Of a stretch of DNA of 64,000 nt, positions 61,301 to 63,665 are shown in pieces. Position 1 is the first letter of the stretch, and each line of letters begins with the position of its first letter. This DNA is from Aedes albopictus (taxonomy: Eukaryota; Arthropoda; Insecta; Diptera; Culicidae). Where the stretch lies: assembly GCF_035046485.1 (NCBI RefSeq), contig NC_085136.1:159638754-159702753 (forward strand), given 5' to 3'. Both the position numbers and the translations under genes were made by a program. The notes beneath the pieces were generated by a model. It searched no databases, was not told the DNA's origin, and saw nothing but the letters and a program-made list of their open reading frames with translations.

Positions 61301-62358
61301 AGAGCGACGAAGGTGATGACTATGACGATACATCCAAGGGACAGAGCAACGAACGGAATGATGTCAACCCACATGCTTATTCTTCGCATGGATTCCGCGG
61401 TAAAGGACCCCACATTGACTTCGACAAAAATGTCGATACCCAGCCGTGGCAACCGATTGTTATTGATTTGCCACGAAGTTATCGAAACACGGATACAAAT
61501 AGTTCTTATCCGGTGTACATAACTCCGTCCACAACGATTCCTACTACGACCACACAGGAGGCGATTAGTGAGCCGATTTTGAAACGAGTTCAACATGAAC
61601 CACGTAAGCTGCTGAACAAAAGTAACGATCGCACCAACGACAAAAGATCAATTGAAACGCCCCCTAGCAAGGACCCGGCAGCTACACCACCACCACCACC
61701 GCCTCCTCCAACCACGGAAAGCAAACTGATCACCGTGCAGCTGTTCCCCTACAGATTTGCGAATGTTTTTGAAAAAGCAGAACGATATGCAAGACTGACC
61801 TTATTGCCATTACTGACGGAACAATTTCCCCAGTTTTTTAAAACCACCAAGCCACATGATGATGACACCCTGCTGGAGAATGTAGAATTCAACGAAACGG
61901 AACCAATCCCGAGTCCAACGATATACAAAACGAACCGAACAGAAAAATCCGCCATGGCCGACAAGCGGTCCGACTCTCATGTCACAAATGCCGGTGAAAC
62001 ATACGGAGAGCAACGAAACTTCAACAGCGGAGACAAACTGGACATCCTGCCGCCCATTACTCGCAAAGCTTTCATCAGCGAAGATGCACTGTTCAGCATG
62101 CACCGGATAGAGGTGGAGTCCAGCACCAGAGTGGAGGATTCCTCGCGGAGAATCGACGACGATGTTTCGGAGGAGGAAGTTATTCGAATCGACTTGCCAA
62201 CGTTCAGACCGCCGAAGTCGAGGATGATGCCGCTGGTTGCTGATCAACAGCAACCGAGGTTCATCCCGCTGAACTACAGGGAGGAGGGAAGCAGCCAGGA
62301 GCAGCAAACGACAAGCAACGTGATGGGTGATATCAAACCAAATGATAGCAAAAGCTGA
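4224..62358 (+). CDS. Pancreatic-type neutral lipase with PLAT domain, whole gene span (5' exon missing)
   Basis: This is a predicted secreted triacylglycerol lipase. Six exons splice with consistent phases and consensus GT-AG sites into 880 codons plus TGA. Residue numbers count from the first complete codon in the window. An N-terminal vertebrate-like start (VCYGELGCF) is followed by the alpha/beta hydrolase core with nucleophile Ser197 in GFSLG, Asp220 in GLDPAG and His307 in LCNHRR. Ser-Asp and Asp-His spacings of 23 and 87 agree with vertebrate pancreatic lipase. A lid of 25 residues between two cysteines suggests a true triglyceride lipase rather than a short-lid phospholipase. PLAT covers roughly residues 345-513, and a low-complexity tail of about 365 residues follows. 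The initiator and signal peptide lie upstream of the window. The exons span 58 kb, mostly transposon-filled intron. Confidence 0.93.
4356..5084. other. First part of lipase intron A-B, non-repetitive in this window
   Basis: This 0.7 kb has a more balanced base composition than the rest of the intron and shows no inverted repeats or copies elsewhere in the window. No coding signal is seen. Low-repeat sequence next to an exon is where intronic regulatory elements could lie, but no site is identified. Confidence 0.4.
5457..7569. mobile_element. 2.1-kb foldback (palindromic) element
   Basis: Arms of roughly 0.9 kb run inward from CACACTGGGCCACGAG and are mirrored up to 7569. The centre near 6400-6570 is single-copy. 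No coding capacity. The right arm holds a 53-bp SINE fragment whose empty site is intact in the left arm. The arms share a CATAGGTGGCGC...TTACGTCCTAGAG block with the foldbacks at 11809 and 20877. Confidence 0.9.
6848..6900 (+). mobile_element. 5'-truncated Feilai-like SINE tail
   Basis: The 53 bp reads CCCGAGATGAACTAGCC and on to a poly(A)-like end. It is flanked by a 12-bp direct repeat AACTCCGGAATA (6836-6847 and 6901-6912). The mirror position in the left arm (about 6108-6125) lacks it. The same 3' end occurs at 52947-53010. Confidence 0.85.
7671..8057 (-). repeat. 3' LTR of the non-autonomous element
   Basis: 387 bp, TG...CA ended on the minus strand. It contains a 10-bp perfect hairpin (CACCACTGAG with CTCAGTGGTG, 7772-7805) between the TATA-like and AATAAA sites. 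Confidence 0.9.
9134..9520 (-). repeat. 5' LTR of the non-autonomous element
   Basis: 387 bp, nearly identical to 7671-8057. The substitution CTCAATGG in place of CTCAGTGG weakens the hairpin. Confidence 0.9.
9308..9318 (-). promoter_or_regulatory. TATA box of the 5' LTR
   Basis: The minus strand reads CCCTATAAAAGGG. A polyadenylation signal AATAAA lies about 80 bp downstream on that strand (9227-9232), as expected for a U3-R arrangement. Confidence 0.6.
9647..9898. mobile_element. 252-bp MITE, probable hAT type, copy 1
   Basis: Inverted ends ACAGACAAACAAACGTAACAC and its mirror are flanked by the exact 8-bp duplication GATGTTAT (9639-9646 and 9899-9906). The copy at 48289-48547 has the same ends. 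Eight-base duplications point to hAT transposases. Confidence 0.85.
9912..10230. mobile_element. 319-bp palindromic MITE
   Basis: The inverted repeat starts GTCTATAACTCA and extends about 130 bp with diverged positions, past TGTGATGTTCGG and GGACACCAT, to a short centre. No coding content. Confidence 0.8.
10231..10653. other. Intron sequence, no gene recognised
   Basis: AT-rich, with short ATT runs near 10310-10325. No inverted repeat or coding signal. It may be residual sequence of the outer element of this nest. Confidence 0.4.
10654..11143. mobile_element. 490-bp TA-flanked MITE, copy 1
   Basis: The ends resemble AGGGTGTACCAGTTATGGC, and the element is flanked by TA (10652-10653, 11144-11145). 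It matches 24863-25353 over its whole length, in the opposite orientation. Confidence 0.8.
11645..11808. mobile_element. Left end of a Tc1/mariner-like MITE (CACTCCC family)
   Basis: TA CACTCCCGATCAAAAG, then GTTTGGGGTCACCCC and following sequence, matches the first 160 bp of the element at 28333-29552. The rest is cut off where the foldback at 11809 begins. Confidence 0.75.
11809..13729. mobile_element. 1.9-kb foldback element, family shared with 20877-22870
   Basis: Mirrored arms run from CGCAATCTAGCGGAAC to GCTAGATTGCGATTCTGG, with an open centre near 12650-12850. Sequence and order match the foldback at 20877-22870 almost throughout. No coding capacity. The left terminal bases are replaced by A-rich sequence. 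Confidence 0.9.
13730..14052. other. Intron sequence, no feature seen
   Basis: About 320 bp between two foldback elements, without inverted repeats or coding signal. Confidence 0.4.
15545..16134. mobile_element. 590-bp MITE in the left arm, TA duplication
   Basis: The ends are CACTGAG...CTCAGTG with TA at 15543-15544 and 16135-16136. The uninterrupted target CTTCCTATCTTAACTG survives near 17002-17015 and is mirrored near 17210. Confidence 0.88.
16210..16556. mobile_element. 347-bp MITE with 7-8 bp duplication
   Basis: Inverted ends are CACAGATAACAGATGTTTATG and mirror. The duplication ACCACAC is at 16203-16209 and 16557-16563. The empty site GCAGTACCACACTGAGC is present at 17080-17096. Confidence 0.85.
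16564..16790. repeat. Single arm of the foldback family found at 30731-31780
   Basis: The stretch with CATATTTTGCCCTATAAAT, then GAGCAAATCTGAG, then ACACATAAGTTTGC matches the arms at 30731-30890 and 31624-31780. Here only one arm is present. Confidence 0.75.
17548..17706. mobile_element. 159-bp palindromic MITE in the right arm
   Basis: Inverted ends CGCCCAG...CTGGGCG have arms of about 60 bp, including TATATGATGTTG and mirror. It interrupts the right arm between CTGTAAAT and GGTTTTAATC. The left arm (15185-15225) has no such insertion. Confidence 0.85.
19085..19520. mobile_element. Palindromic MITE of the CAAAAGTTTGGGGTCA family
   Basis: The ends read GGCCAAAAGTTTGGGGTCA and mirror. The interior matches the inner half of the element at 28333-29552 (28740-29150), in inverted orientation. 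18867-19084, between this and the giant foldback, shows nothing recognisable. Confidence 0.8.
19521..20344. other. AT-rich intron sequence, no feature recognised
   Basis: Long A and T runs, short unrelated frames only, and no inverted repeat. Confidence 0.4.
20345..20876. repeat. Diverged copy related to the repeat at 49262-50042
   Basis: It shares the order GTAACTTTTTTGT, TTTGAGATATTT, AACTTTGCTGAA, ATCGAACAA(G/T)CCGTTT, GAAAGTTAGTCG with 49660-49975. It abuts the foldback at 20877. Confidence 0.6.
20877..22870. mobile_element. 2.0-kb foldback element
   Basis: Terminal repeats TGCACTAAGGGCCAGAATCG...GGCCCTTAGTGCA have arms of about 0.9 kb and a centre near 21,800-21,960. It is homologous to 11809-13729. 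No coding content; the short frame at 22651-22866 lies within an arm. Confidence 0.92.
23100..24475. repeat. Degenerate 12-bp minisatellite (GGAATTCCTGGA-type)
   Basis: Imperfect units around GGAAGAATTCCT/AGAAACTTCCTG recur without long-range order. Several frames stay open only because the period is a multiple of three. Confidence 0.85.
24863..25353. mobile_element. 491-bp TA-flanked MITE, copy 2
   Basis: TA at 24861-24862 and 25354-25355. Removing it rebuilds CCACGTGGTATATGGACGG, an exact mirror of the host element's left end. It is homologous to 10654-11143 in the opposite orientation. Confidence 0.9.
25369..26157. other. Intron sequence of mixed composition, no gene recognised
   Basis: 25369-25790 is AT-rich. 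25800-26110 is richer in GC and could be the untranslated end of a retroelement, but no domain is readable in any frame. Confidence 0.35.
26311..27412 (-). mobile_element. 1.1-kb non-LTR retroposon with (GCTAT)n tail
   Basis: The minus-strand 3' end is about five units of a 5-bp tail (26311-26338). A 20-bp direct repeat starting CATTAATCAG flanks it (26291-26310 and 27413-27432), although the host array is itself repetitive. The sequence next to the tail (GGTGTCGAGAGTTCG, then TTTGTCAAGTCCCAGG) looks like the 3' untranslated region of a mosquito LINE. 26650-26790 is related to 23260-23400. Confidence 0.7.
26976..27185 (-). pseudogene. 70-codon near-open frame inside the retroposon, one internal stop
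   Basis: The minus strand reads KIHVPRGNVLKAMRLKEEKR, then RKLIGNKSSS, a TGA stop, TSGEHPTAHLDANQRLATGK, then GKRRFFIKTTVDDETISKL. A GTGAGA donor-like site follows. The residue mix looks like coding sequence rather than chance. I do not recognise the protein. It may be a fragment of a LINE ORF or a captured host exon. Confidence 0.4.
27861..28305. other. Intron sequence, no feature recognised
   Basis: About 450 bp between the simple-repeat array and the next DNA element. Only short frames and no clear repeats. Confidence 0.4.
28306..30093. mobile_element. DNA element with TAACCCTTTATAAGGC ends, hosting a Tc1/mariner-like MITE
   Basis: The left end TAACCCTTTATAAGGC is mirrored by GCCTTATAAAGGGTTA at the right end. 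GGGCAGTGGCAAC-like motifs recur inside the right half (29920-29970). Without the 1,220-bp insertion it is about 566 bp. Confidence 0.75.
28333..29552. mobile_element. 1.2-kb palindromic Tc1/mariner-like MITE
   Basis: Ends CACTCCCGTTCAAAAGTTTG and mirror are flanked by TA (28331-28332, 29553-29554). Arms of about 370 bp enclose a second palindrome with CCAAAAGTTTGGGGTCA ends (about 28710-29190), apparently an element of the same family inserted into its relative. No transposase. Confidence 0.9.
30094..30730. other. Low-repeat intron sequence
   Basis: No copies elsewhere in the window. It contains the short palindrome CTGCGTCGTCTCGCGACGCAG-like at 30427-30447 (20-21 bp). No coding signal. Confidence 0.4.
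30731..31780. mobile_element. Foldback element interrupted by a solo LTR
   Basis: Arms start TCTCAAGAGCAAACTTATG and are mirrored at 31760-31780. An inner palindrome spans 30930-31136. Without the LTR and one 5-bp duplication the element is about 610 bp. It ends 285 bp before lipase exon B. Confidence 0.88.
31137..31571. mobile_element. Solo LTR, 435 bp
   Basis: TGTTGCCGCG...CTGCCTCAACA ends (TG...CA) are flanked by the 5-bp duplication TAGAT (31132-31136 and 31572-31576). The left arm of the host palindrome (30920-30955) keeps the uninterrupted target. It is unrelated in sequence to the LTRs at 7671 and 9134. Confidence 0.88.
32066..32354 (+). CDS. Lipase exon B (proline-rich insert and oxyanion-hole region)
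   Basis: The acceptor is TTTCTTTCCAG ending at 32065 and the donor GTAAGA is at 32355. Phase matches exon A (two plus one bases) and the exon ends on a complete codon. It encodes SEKPILEFFYDEIAKTNN, then a run rich in Pro, Thr, Ser and Asn (TPPPPPPTPPP at about residues 65-75), then KIFEKFGSLENVTARAIIHG. The IIHGFG segment is the strand plus HG motif that forms the oxyanion hole. The Pro/Asn insert is absent from vertebrate pancreatic lipases as I know them and is probably a surface loop. The next intron is 13.6 kb. Confidence 0.92.
32355..33704. other. Intron B-C, first part: low-repeat DNA with one element remnant
   Basis: 32355-33120 is AT-rich with no repeats seen. 33130-33240 is a remnant of the GTCCACGTGG...CCCCTCACCCC family also seen at 22914-25368. 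33241-33704 has only short frames. Confidence 0.45.
33705..33870. mobile_element. 166-bp palindromic repeat
   Basis: AGAGTATGGATCAAGGTATC at the left is mirrored at 33850-33870, and the arms are nearly complete to a centre near 33785. Confidence 0.8.
33872..34256 (-). mobile_element. 3' end of a retroposon with (TAGAC)n tail, truncated copy
   Basis: Read on the minus strand it matches 35815-36194 and ends with about four tail units (CTAGT on the plus strand). It is truncated at its 5' side near 34256. Confidence 0.7.
34257..34882. other. Intron sequence, no feature recognised
   Basis: About 0.6 kb of mixed composition. Only short frames and no inverted repeats. Confidence 0.4.
34883..36626. 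mobile_element. DNA element with ACAGTC...ACCCGCT ends and GTTGG-rich subterminal repeats
   Basis: The left end ACAGTCGGAACCCGCTCGTTG is mirrored by ACAGTCATGACCCGCTGGTTG at the right. Both sides carry repeated AGTTGGGTG-type motifs (34915-34955 and 36540-36615). Removing the insertion 35072-36194 leaves a roughly 600-bp non-autonomous element. Confidence 0.7.
35072..36194 (+). mobile_element. 1,123-bp retroposon with (TAGAC)n tail and exon-like 5' half
   Basis: A perfect 21-bp direct repeat starting AGAGCAAAACTGATAC flanks it (35051-35071 and 36195-36215). The 3' end has five copies of a 5-bp tail. 35815-36194 matches the retroposon end at 33872-34256. The 5' half (to about 35691) is GC-balanced and resembles a leader exon: ATG at 35597, MAPVAPCAIVLKSFLKDN, and a GTGAGA donor-like site at 35692. 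Whether that half is LINE leader or captured host sequence is open. Confidence 0.72.
39006..39078 (-). tRNA. tRNA-like sequence, left arm (probably not a functional tRNA)
   Basis: It has an intact A box (TAGCTTAGTTGG), an intact B box (GGTTCGAATCC), a perfect T arm (GTGGG/CCCAC) and a perfect D stem (GCTT/AAGC). The acceptor stem has two mismatches and the anticodon stem does not pair. A T6 run lies outward of it, as for RNA polymerase III termination. Confidence 0.5.
39248..39322 (+). tRNA. tRNA-like sequence, right arm (probably not a functional tRNA)
   Basis: The acceptor stem is perfect over 7 bp (TGTTTTG/CAAAACA), the T arm is perfect and the A and B boxes are intact. The anticodon arm is disrupted and differs from the left copy (TTAATTTGG for GCGCCGG). 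A T6 run follows at about 39332-39337. Confidence 0.5.
40133..40471. mobile_element. 339-bp palindromic MITE
   Basis: Inverted arms of about 150 bp start CGGTGAAGTACTAGATTTG and mirror, meeting around ACAACAGTGTTG-like sequence near 40290. Confidence 0.88.
40545..43360. repeat. 2.8-kb degenerate satellite with TGGTGCAT core
   Basis: Short units such as GATGGTGCATGA and CCTAGATGATTCTG recur dozens of times. Longer blocks are repeated too: 41157-41400 matches 42757-43000 and partly 42440-42690. The array is interrupted by the element at 41424-41937. Confidence 0.8.
41424..41937. mobile_element. 514-bp MITE inside the satellite
   Basis: Ends CCCGAGCAAAGTC...GACTTTGCTCGGG. Inner motifs such as TTTTGATATCA and ACATCAAAATTA are repeated. 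Removing it with a 2-bp AA duplication restores the satellite unit GCCAAAATGG. Confidence 0.8.
43518..43674 (+). CDS. Candidate nested gene, exon 1 (MGNSHC N-terminus)
   Basis: ATG at 43518 (context TAACATGG) opens 52 codons: MGNSHCRESLAPLGEQTFSK, then SKPPPIPCQSTNN, then GYSHLLTVRPVPLE. A consensus donor (GAAG|GTAAGA) follows at 43675. MGNSHC fits N-myristoylation at Gly2 with a palmitoylatable Cys6, so a membrane-tethered protein is plausible. The local GC content is higher than the surrounding satellite, and a GC-richer leader (43365-43517) precedes it. The same start occurs in the vertebrate protein PLEKHN1 as I remember it, but the similarity stops there and I do not propose orthology. 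It lies within lipase intron B-C on the same strand. Confidence 0.5.
43768..44449. mobile_element. 682-bp mariner-like MITE in the nested-gene intron
   Basis: Ends CAGTACTGGACCG... and ...TTTTGACCAGTACTG are flanked by TA (43766-43767, 44450-44451). CAGTACTGG with AAAGTG nearby is a typical Tc1/mariner terminus. A smaller repeat with AGGGGGATTCACT...GTGCCTACCCCT ends sits inside (about 44038-44205). Confidence 0.85.
44530..44675 (+). CDS. Candidate nested gene, exon 2
   Basis: A strong acceptor (long pyrimidine-rich tract then TTTCGCAG, ending at 44529) matches the phase left by exon 1. The exon completes a Glu codon and reads SNTNSIIFRRIATYIHLYMR, then NRCCCKPLLTWTCFCSM, and ends at TAG (44673-44675), giving 100 residues in all. 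The cysteine-rich stretch may be a further lipidation site. An alternative donor (CAG|GTGCTG) at 44597 could extend the gene further downstream. The intron is 855 bp but only about 170 bp without the MITE at 43768-44449, a normal insect intron size. No homologue is recognised. Confidence 0.4.
44923..44971 (-). mobile_element. 5'-truncated SINE tail inside the SINE
   Basis: 49 bp reading, on the minus strand, CAGCCTCGGGCTGAAAG and on to AAAGATAAAAA. It is flanked by a 15-16 bp duplication starting CCGGTCGGGAACTTT (44907-44922 and 44972-44987). Confidence 0.8.
45001..45603. mobile_element. 603-bp foldback MITE inside the SINE
   Basis: The TAATTGAATTTTATTGGC end and its mirror continue as arms of about 190 bp with near-perfect pairing around a unique 230-bp centre. 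Confidence 0.9.
45988..46447 (+). CDS. Lipase exon C (catalytic Ser and Asp)
   Basis: The acceptor is GATCATTACAG ending at 45987 and the donor GTAATG is at 46448. The exon starts in phase 0 and ends one base into an Ala codon. It carries CMDWENGA, VHLIGFSLGSHVAGFAG (Ser codon at 46156-46158), RITGLDPAGPLF (Asp codon at 46225-46227), then DDTDAGFVDVIHSNG and GKVDFYPNGG. All of these are diagnostic for the pancreatic lipase family. HGCSN starts the lid, which the following 76-bp intron interrupts. Confidence 0.96.
46524..46911 (+). CDS. Lipase exon D (lid end, catalytic His, start of PLAT)
   Basis: The acceptor is TTCTTCTTTTAG ending at 46523. The exon completes the Ala codon split by the 76-bp intron and continues APPASVEGRSLCNHRRAYKF. 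The catalytic His codon is 46562-46564. Next come CLFPAFPCDNYENFLKGECF, a cysteine-rich part typical of the family, and MGYYADRS. From about YKLEI the PLAT domain begins. The donor GTAATG at 46912 is used; reading on would give an immediate GAG TAA. The two-base phase is completed by the exon at 60925, and the PLAT domain would be incomplete without it. Confidence 0.93.
46912..47210. other. Start of lipase intron D-E, no feature recognised
   Basis: About 300 bp, low-repeat. One short frame of no apparent meaning. Confidence 0.4.
47997..48216. mobile_element. 220-bp TA-flanked MITE
   Basis: CACACTTATTTCTG...AAGTGTG ends have mirrored TTTTTTGACGAGATTA blocks and TA at 47995-47996 and 48217-48218. 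Confidence 0.8.
48289..48547. mobile_element. 259-bp MITE, probable hAT type, copy 2
   Basis: Ends ACAGACAAACAGACG...GTTTGTTTGTCTGT. The exact 8-bp duplication TACATACC is at 48281-48288 and 48548-48555. Same family as 9647-9898. Confidence 0.88.
48687..48986 (+). pseudogene. Short cysteine-containing frame, possible transposon-derived remnant
   Basis: The frame reads NEQDEQSLSQRSSTQRSLVD, then MKKKCSKELRNLTESTIDKL, then KLRICTSCRLEFDKR, and ends at a TAA after SATSV. The CTSC pair followed by LEFDKR resembles small zinc-binding segments of insect transposon proteins. No start context or splice partner is convincing. Confidence 0.3.
50043..50461. other. Intron sequence with an 11-base G run
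   Basis: AT-rich except for a poly(G) run near 50270-50281. No coding signal. Confidence 0.4.
50918..52155. repeat. Tandem array of eight ~152-bp units plus one inverted unit
   Basis: Units start near 50921, 51078, 51230, 51381, 51519, 51669, 51822 and 51974. Each holds GTATGTTAGAGGAGAATTC, GACATATTGGCC and ATCAATCTTCATGATTTTG. 52030-52155 is one unit in the opposite orientation. The many minus-strand frames here are copies of this unit. Confidence 0.88.
52150..53020 (+). mobile_element. Feilai-like tRNA-derived SINE, split by another SINE
   Basis: The head GTGTGGTGGTTAGAAC (A box) and GGGATCGAATCCCAC (B box) are followed, after the insertion, by CCCGACAAACTCACG and CCCGAGATGAACTAGCC and an A-rich tail near 53000. 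Confidence 0.8.
52212..52858 (-). mobile_element. 647-bp tRNA-derived SINE with (TCAAGC)n tail
   Basis: The minus-strand 5' end is a tRNA-like head (52783-52858) with a perfect 7-bp acceptor pairing (GACGGGC/GCCCGTC), A box TGGTCTAGTGG and B box GGTTCAATCCC. The 3' end is a TCAAGC repeat at 52211-52232. A 32-bp direct repeat (52180-52211 and 52859-52890) flanks it. Confidence 0.75.
53456..55137. mobile_element. 1.7-kb foldback element built of ~180-bp internal units
   Basis: The left end is TTAACCCTTTCAGGACGG. Arms containing GCACGGTGCTTCATTTACCG are mirrored near 55110-55137. Each arm repeats a unit with GAAACGCCATTCTC, CATTCCTACACCTC, GTTACGCCCTTT and CATATTTCATAAC: three copies on the left, two on the right. 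No coding content. Confidence 0.87.
55138..55647. other. Intron sequence, no feature recognised
   Basis: About 0.5 kb without repeats. Frames at 55190-55483 and 55534-55731 show no domain. Confidence 0.4.
55648..56353. mobile_element. 706-bp foldback MITE
   Basis: TTAGTGTGGGTCATCG is mirrored at 56336-56353, with arms of about 300 bp including CAAAATTTG.GCACGATCGG-like and AACTTTGTTGAAGACCGC blocks. Confidence 0.85.
56354..56935. other. AT-rich intron sequence, no feature recognised
   Basis: It contains AAAATCATAACTTTTGAACC-type sequence common in mosquito repeats, but no partner arm. Confidence 0.4.
56936..57700. repeat. Degenerate 12-bp minisatellite patches
   Basis: 56936-57190 and 57400-57700 carry the same AGAAATTCCTCC-type units as 36861-40127. 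57191-57399 between them is unlike the repeat and contains a run ending TTGCTCCACCATAGG. Confidence 0.7.
57701..58621. repeat. Minisatellite remnants with unrelated sequence at 57770-58040
   Basis: 58060-58621 has diverged GGAATTCCTTCA-type units on both strands. 57770-58040 shows no feature. Confidence 0.6.
58622..59035 (+). mobile_element. SINE or LINE 3' end with AAGAAG tail
   Basis: 58965-59030 (AAGTTGAAGCGAGGCAG, GTGAGAACGTAGAGCC, then AAGAAGAAGAAGAAG) matches the SINE end at 45765-45822. 58622-58960 is uncharacterised and may belong to the same insertion. Confidence 0.55.
59060..59275 (-). mobile_element. Non-LTR retrotransposon RT-linker fragment
   Basis: The minus strand reads MYRDKDGNLLTELREMIER, a stop, then KQHFNEHLNGAGNAG and VGGNQPSP. 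This is the same linker region before the RT as LLTDPADQLKRWFEHF at 905-950. Short, with one stop, dead. Confidence 0.75.
59398..59592. mobile_element. 195-bp MITE
   Basis: AATAGAGTTAATAAACTATAG and GGACGAATGTCGCTG are mirrored at 59558-59592. Confidence 0.82.
59593..60006. other. Intron sequence, no feature recognised
   Basis: About 0.4 kb without repeats or coding signal. Confidence 0.4.
60015..60415. mobile_element. 401-bp palindromic hAT-type MITE
   Basis: CAAGGATGGGAACACTCACT is mirrored by AGTGAGTGTTCCCATCCCTG. The exact 8-bp duplication CCAGTCGT is at 60007-60014 and 60416-60423. The two arms are about 190 bp. Overlapping frames on both strands are mirror images of the palindrome. 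Confidence 0.93.
60424..60924. other. End of lipase intron D-E, no feature recognised
   Basis: Low-repeat sequence that ends in the exon E acceptor. Confidence 0.4.
60925..61104 (+). CDS. Lipase exon E (middle of PLAT domain)
   Basis: The acceptor is ATTATTTTTTAG ending at 60924 and the donor GTTAAT is at 61105. Phase is one plus two bases. It encodes KDDAEMFAGEMISQILVPHP, then GFPKNITLTYTTYKG, then INKVVLSDGFGK. This corresponds to the PLAT beta strands of pancreatic lipase (compare the vertebrate VKFIWYN and KIIVETNVGK positions). The donor starts GTTAAT, weaker than GTAAGT, but the join to 61164 keeps phase and continues the domain. Confidence 0.88.
61164..62358 (+). CDS. Lipase exon F (end of PLAT and long acidic low-complexity tail)
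   Basis: The acceptor is ATATTTCGCAG ending at 61163, after an intron of only 59 bp. FSLCKQMHLD, then MTLLPGEC, ends the PLAT domain with its terminal cysteine. About 365 residues follow that have no counterpart in vertebrate lipases. They comprise an acidic stretch (CEDEDDY, SPEESDEGDDYDD), Thr/Pro runs (TTIPTTTTQ, eight prolines at 61685-61708), basic patches (NDRTNDKRS), a possible helical segment LITVQLFPYRFANVFEKAER, and a Ser/Glu-rich end closing with a TGA at 62356-62358. The tail looks largely disordered. Its function is unknown. Confidence 0.9.
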
Positions 62359-62540
62359 GGGAGAGAGAAATTGTGACAGTATTTAATAATATGTAATTAT
62401 CGATAAGAATTAACGAATTAATTATTAGCGAAATTATACGTACTTTAAAACGTTTGTTTCAATTCGGTGATGTTTCAGTGCAAAGAATATCACATTGCCC
62501 ATAAATAGTAATAATAGCATGCGGGGCACTAATTAACCTT
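62359..62540 (+). other. Lipase 3' untranslated region (extent uncertain)
   Basis: AT-rich sequence directly after the TGA. No AATAAA occurs in the first 200 bp, only variants such as AATAAT. The nearest AATAAA I see is near 63893, beyond a minisatellite. Confidence 0.4.
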
Positions 62541-63665
62541 AAGGTAGCATCCACAAATGACCTAGCATTTGAGGGGAGAGGGGGAGTCTCTGAAAGTGTA
62601 GGGAGCCATGAACTAGGCATGGAAACCTAAAAAGGCATAGAAACCTCATAAAACCCACTGGAAAACATATGGAACGCCTCAGAAACAACATGGAACGTCC
62701 CTGAAACCCCTGGATACTACCATAAATGGATCTAAAACTTTCCGAGGCTCATAGAACAATCCTAGAACGCTCCTGATACCACCTGAAACATCATGGGACA
62801 TCCATGGAAAACTTCTAAAACCCCCTGAAACACCGCTGAAATCTTCTGGAACGCCTTTTAAATCCCCTGAAGCCCTATGGAACGTCCCTGGAACCGCTGC
62901 GACCGCCTGGAAAACTCCTGGAACCCCTCTGGGCCCCACTGAAACCCCATGGAAAGCCTTGGAAATCCTTTGAGAACTACTGGAACATCCCTGGAACGCC
63001 CCTGGTCCCTCTAAAAGACCCCGGAAGTCACATGAAATGCCCCTGAAACCCCGTGGTATGCCTTTCAAACCCCTTGGTACACCGTGGAACACCCCTCGAA
63101 CGCCCCTGCGATCCCATGAAACTCCCCCTGAAGCACCATGGAATGCCCCTGATACCCTTTGAGACCCTCTGAAGCACTCCTTGAATGCCCATGCGACCCC
63201 CTGTAACCTGAACCTCATGGAACGCCTTTGAATCCGCTTGGGACACTCTAGGAACACCCGCAAACCCCATAAAAGGCTCCTGAACTCCTCTGAAGTTCCA
63301 TGGAACGTCCCTAAAACTCCTTGCAGCACTCCCGGAACGCGCTTAGGACTCCTTGAAACCCCTTGGAACGCTCCTGATACCCCCTTAGATCTCCTGAAAC
63401 ACCTCTGGAACACCCCTGGCACCCCCTGAAACCTCATGAAACACCATGGAACGCATCTGAAACTCCCTGAGACCCCCTGAAACATCCCTGAAACGCCATC
63501 GGGCACCCCATGGAACGCCCCAGAGACTCCCAAAATTCCATGGAACGCCCATAAGGCTCCATGAAGCCTCTGGAACGCCCTGAAACTCAGTGAAAACCCC
63601 TGGAACACACTTAAAACCATTTCGAACAATCATGGAACGCTCTGGAATATCTATGTGACGCTTCG
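62541..63665. repeat. Minisatellite of ~10.5-bp/21-bp units (TGGAACGCCCC-type) with a G-rich flank
   Basis: TAGCATCCACAAATGACC and AGGGGAGAGGGGG at 62548-62590 resemble the element end at 22914 and 36861. Units TGGAACGCCCC and TGAAACCCC then alternate to about 63660. The minus-strand 316-codon frame (62679-63629) is open because the 21-bp period is a multiple of three. It is not considered a gene. Confidence 0.8.

Noticed and set aside
62679..63629. 316-residue minus-strand open frame
   Set aside because: It is produced by a 21-bp period repeat (GVSGAFH-like heptads); partial frames are open on the other strand too.
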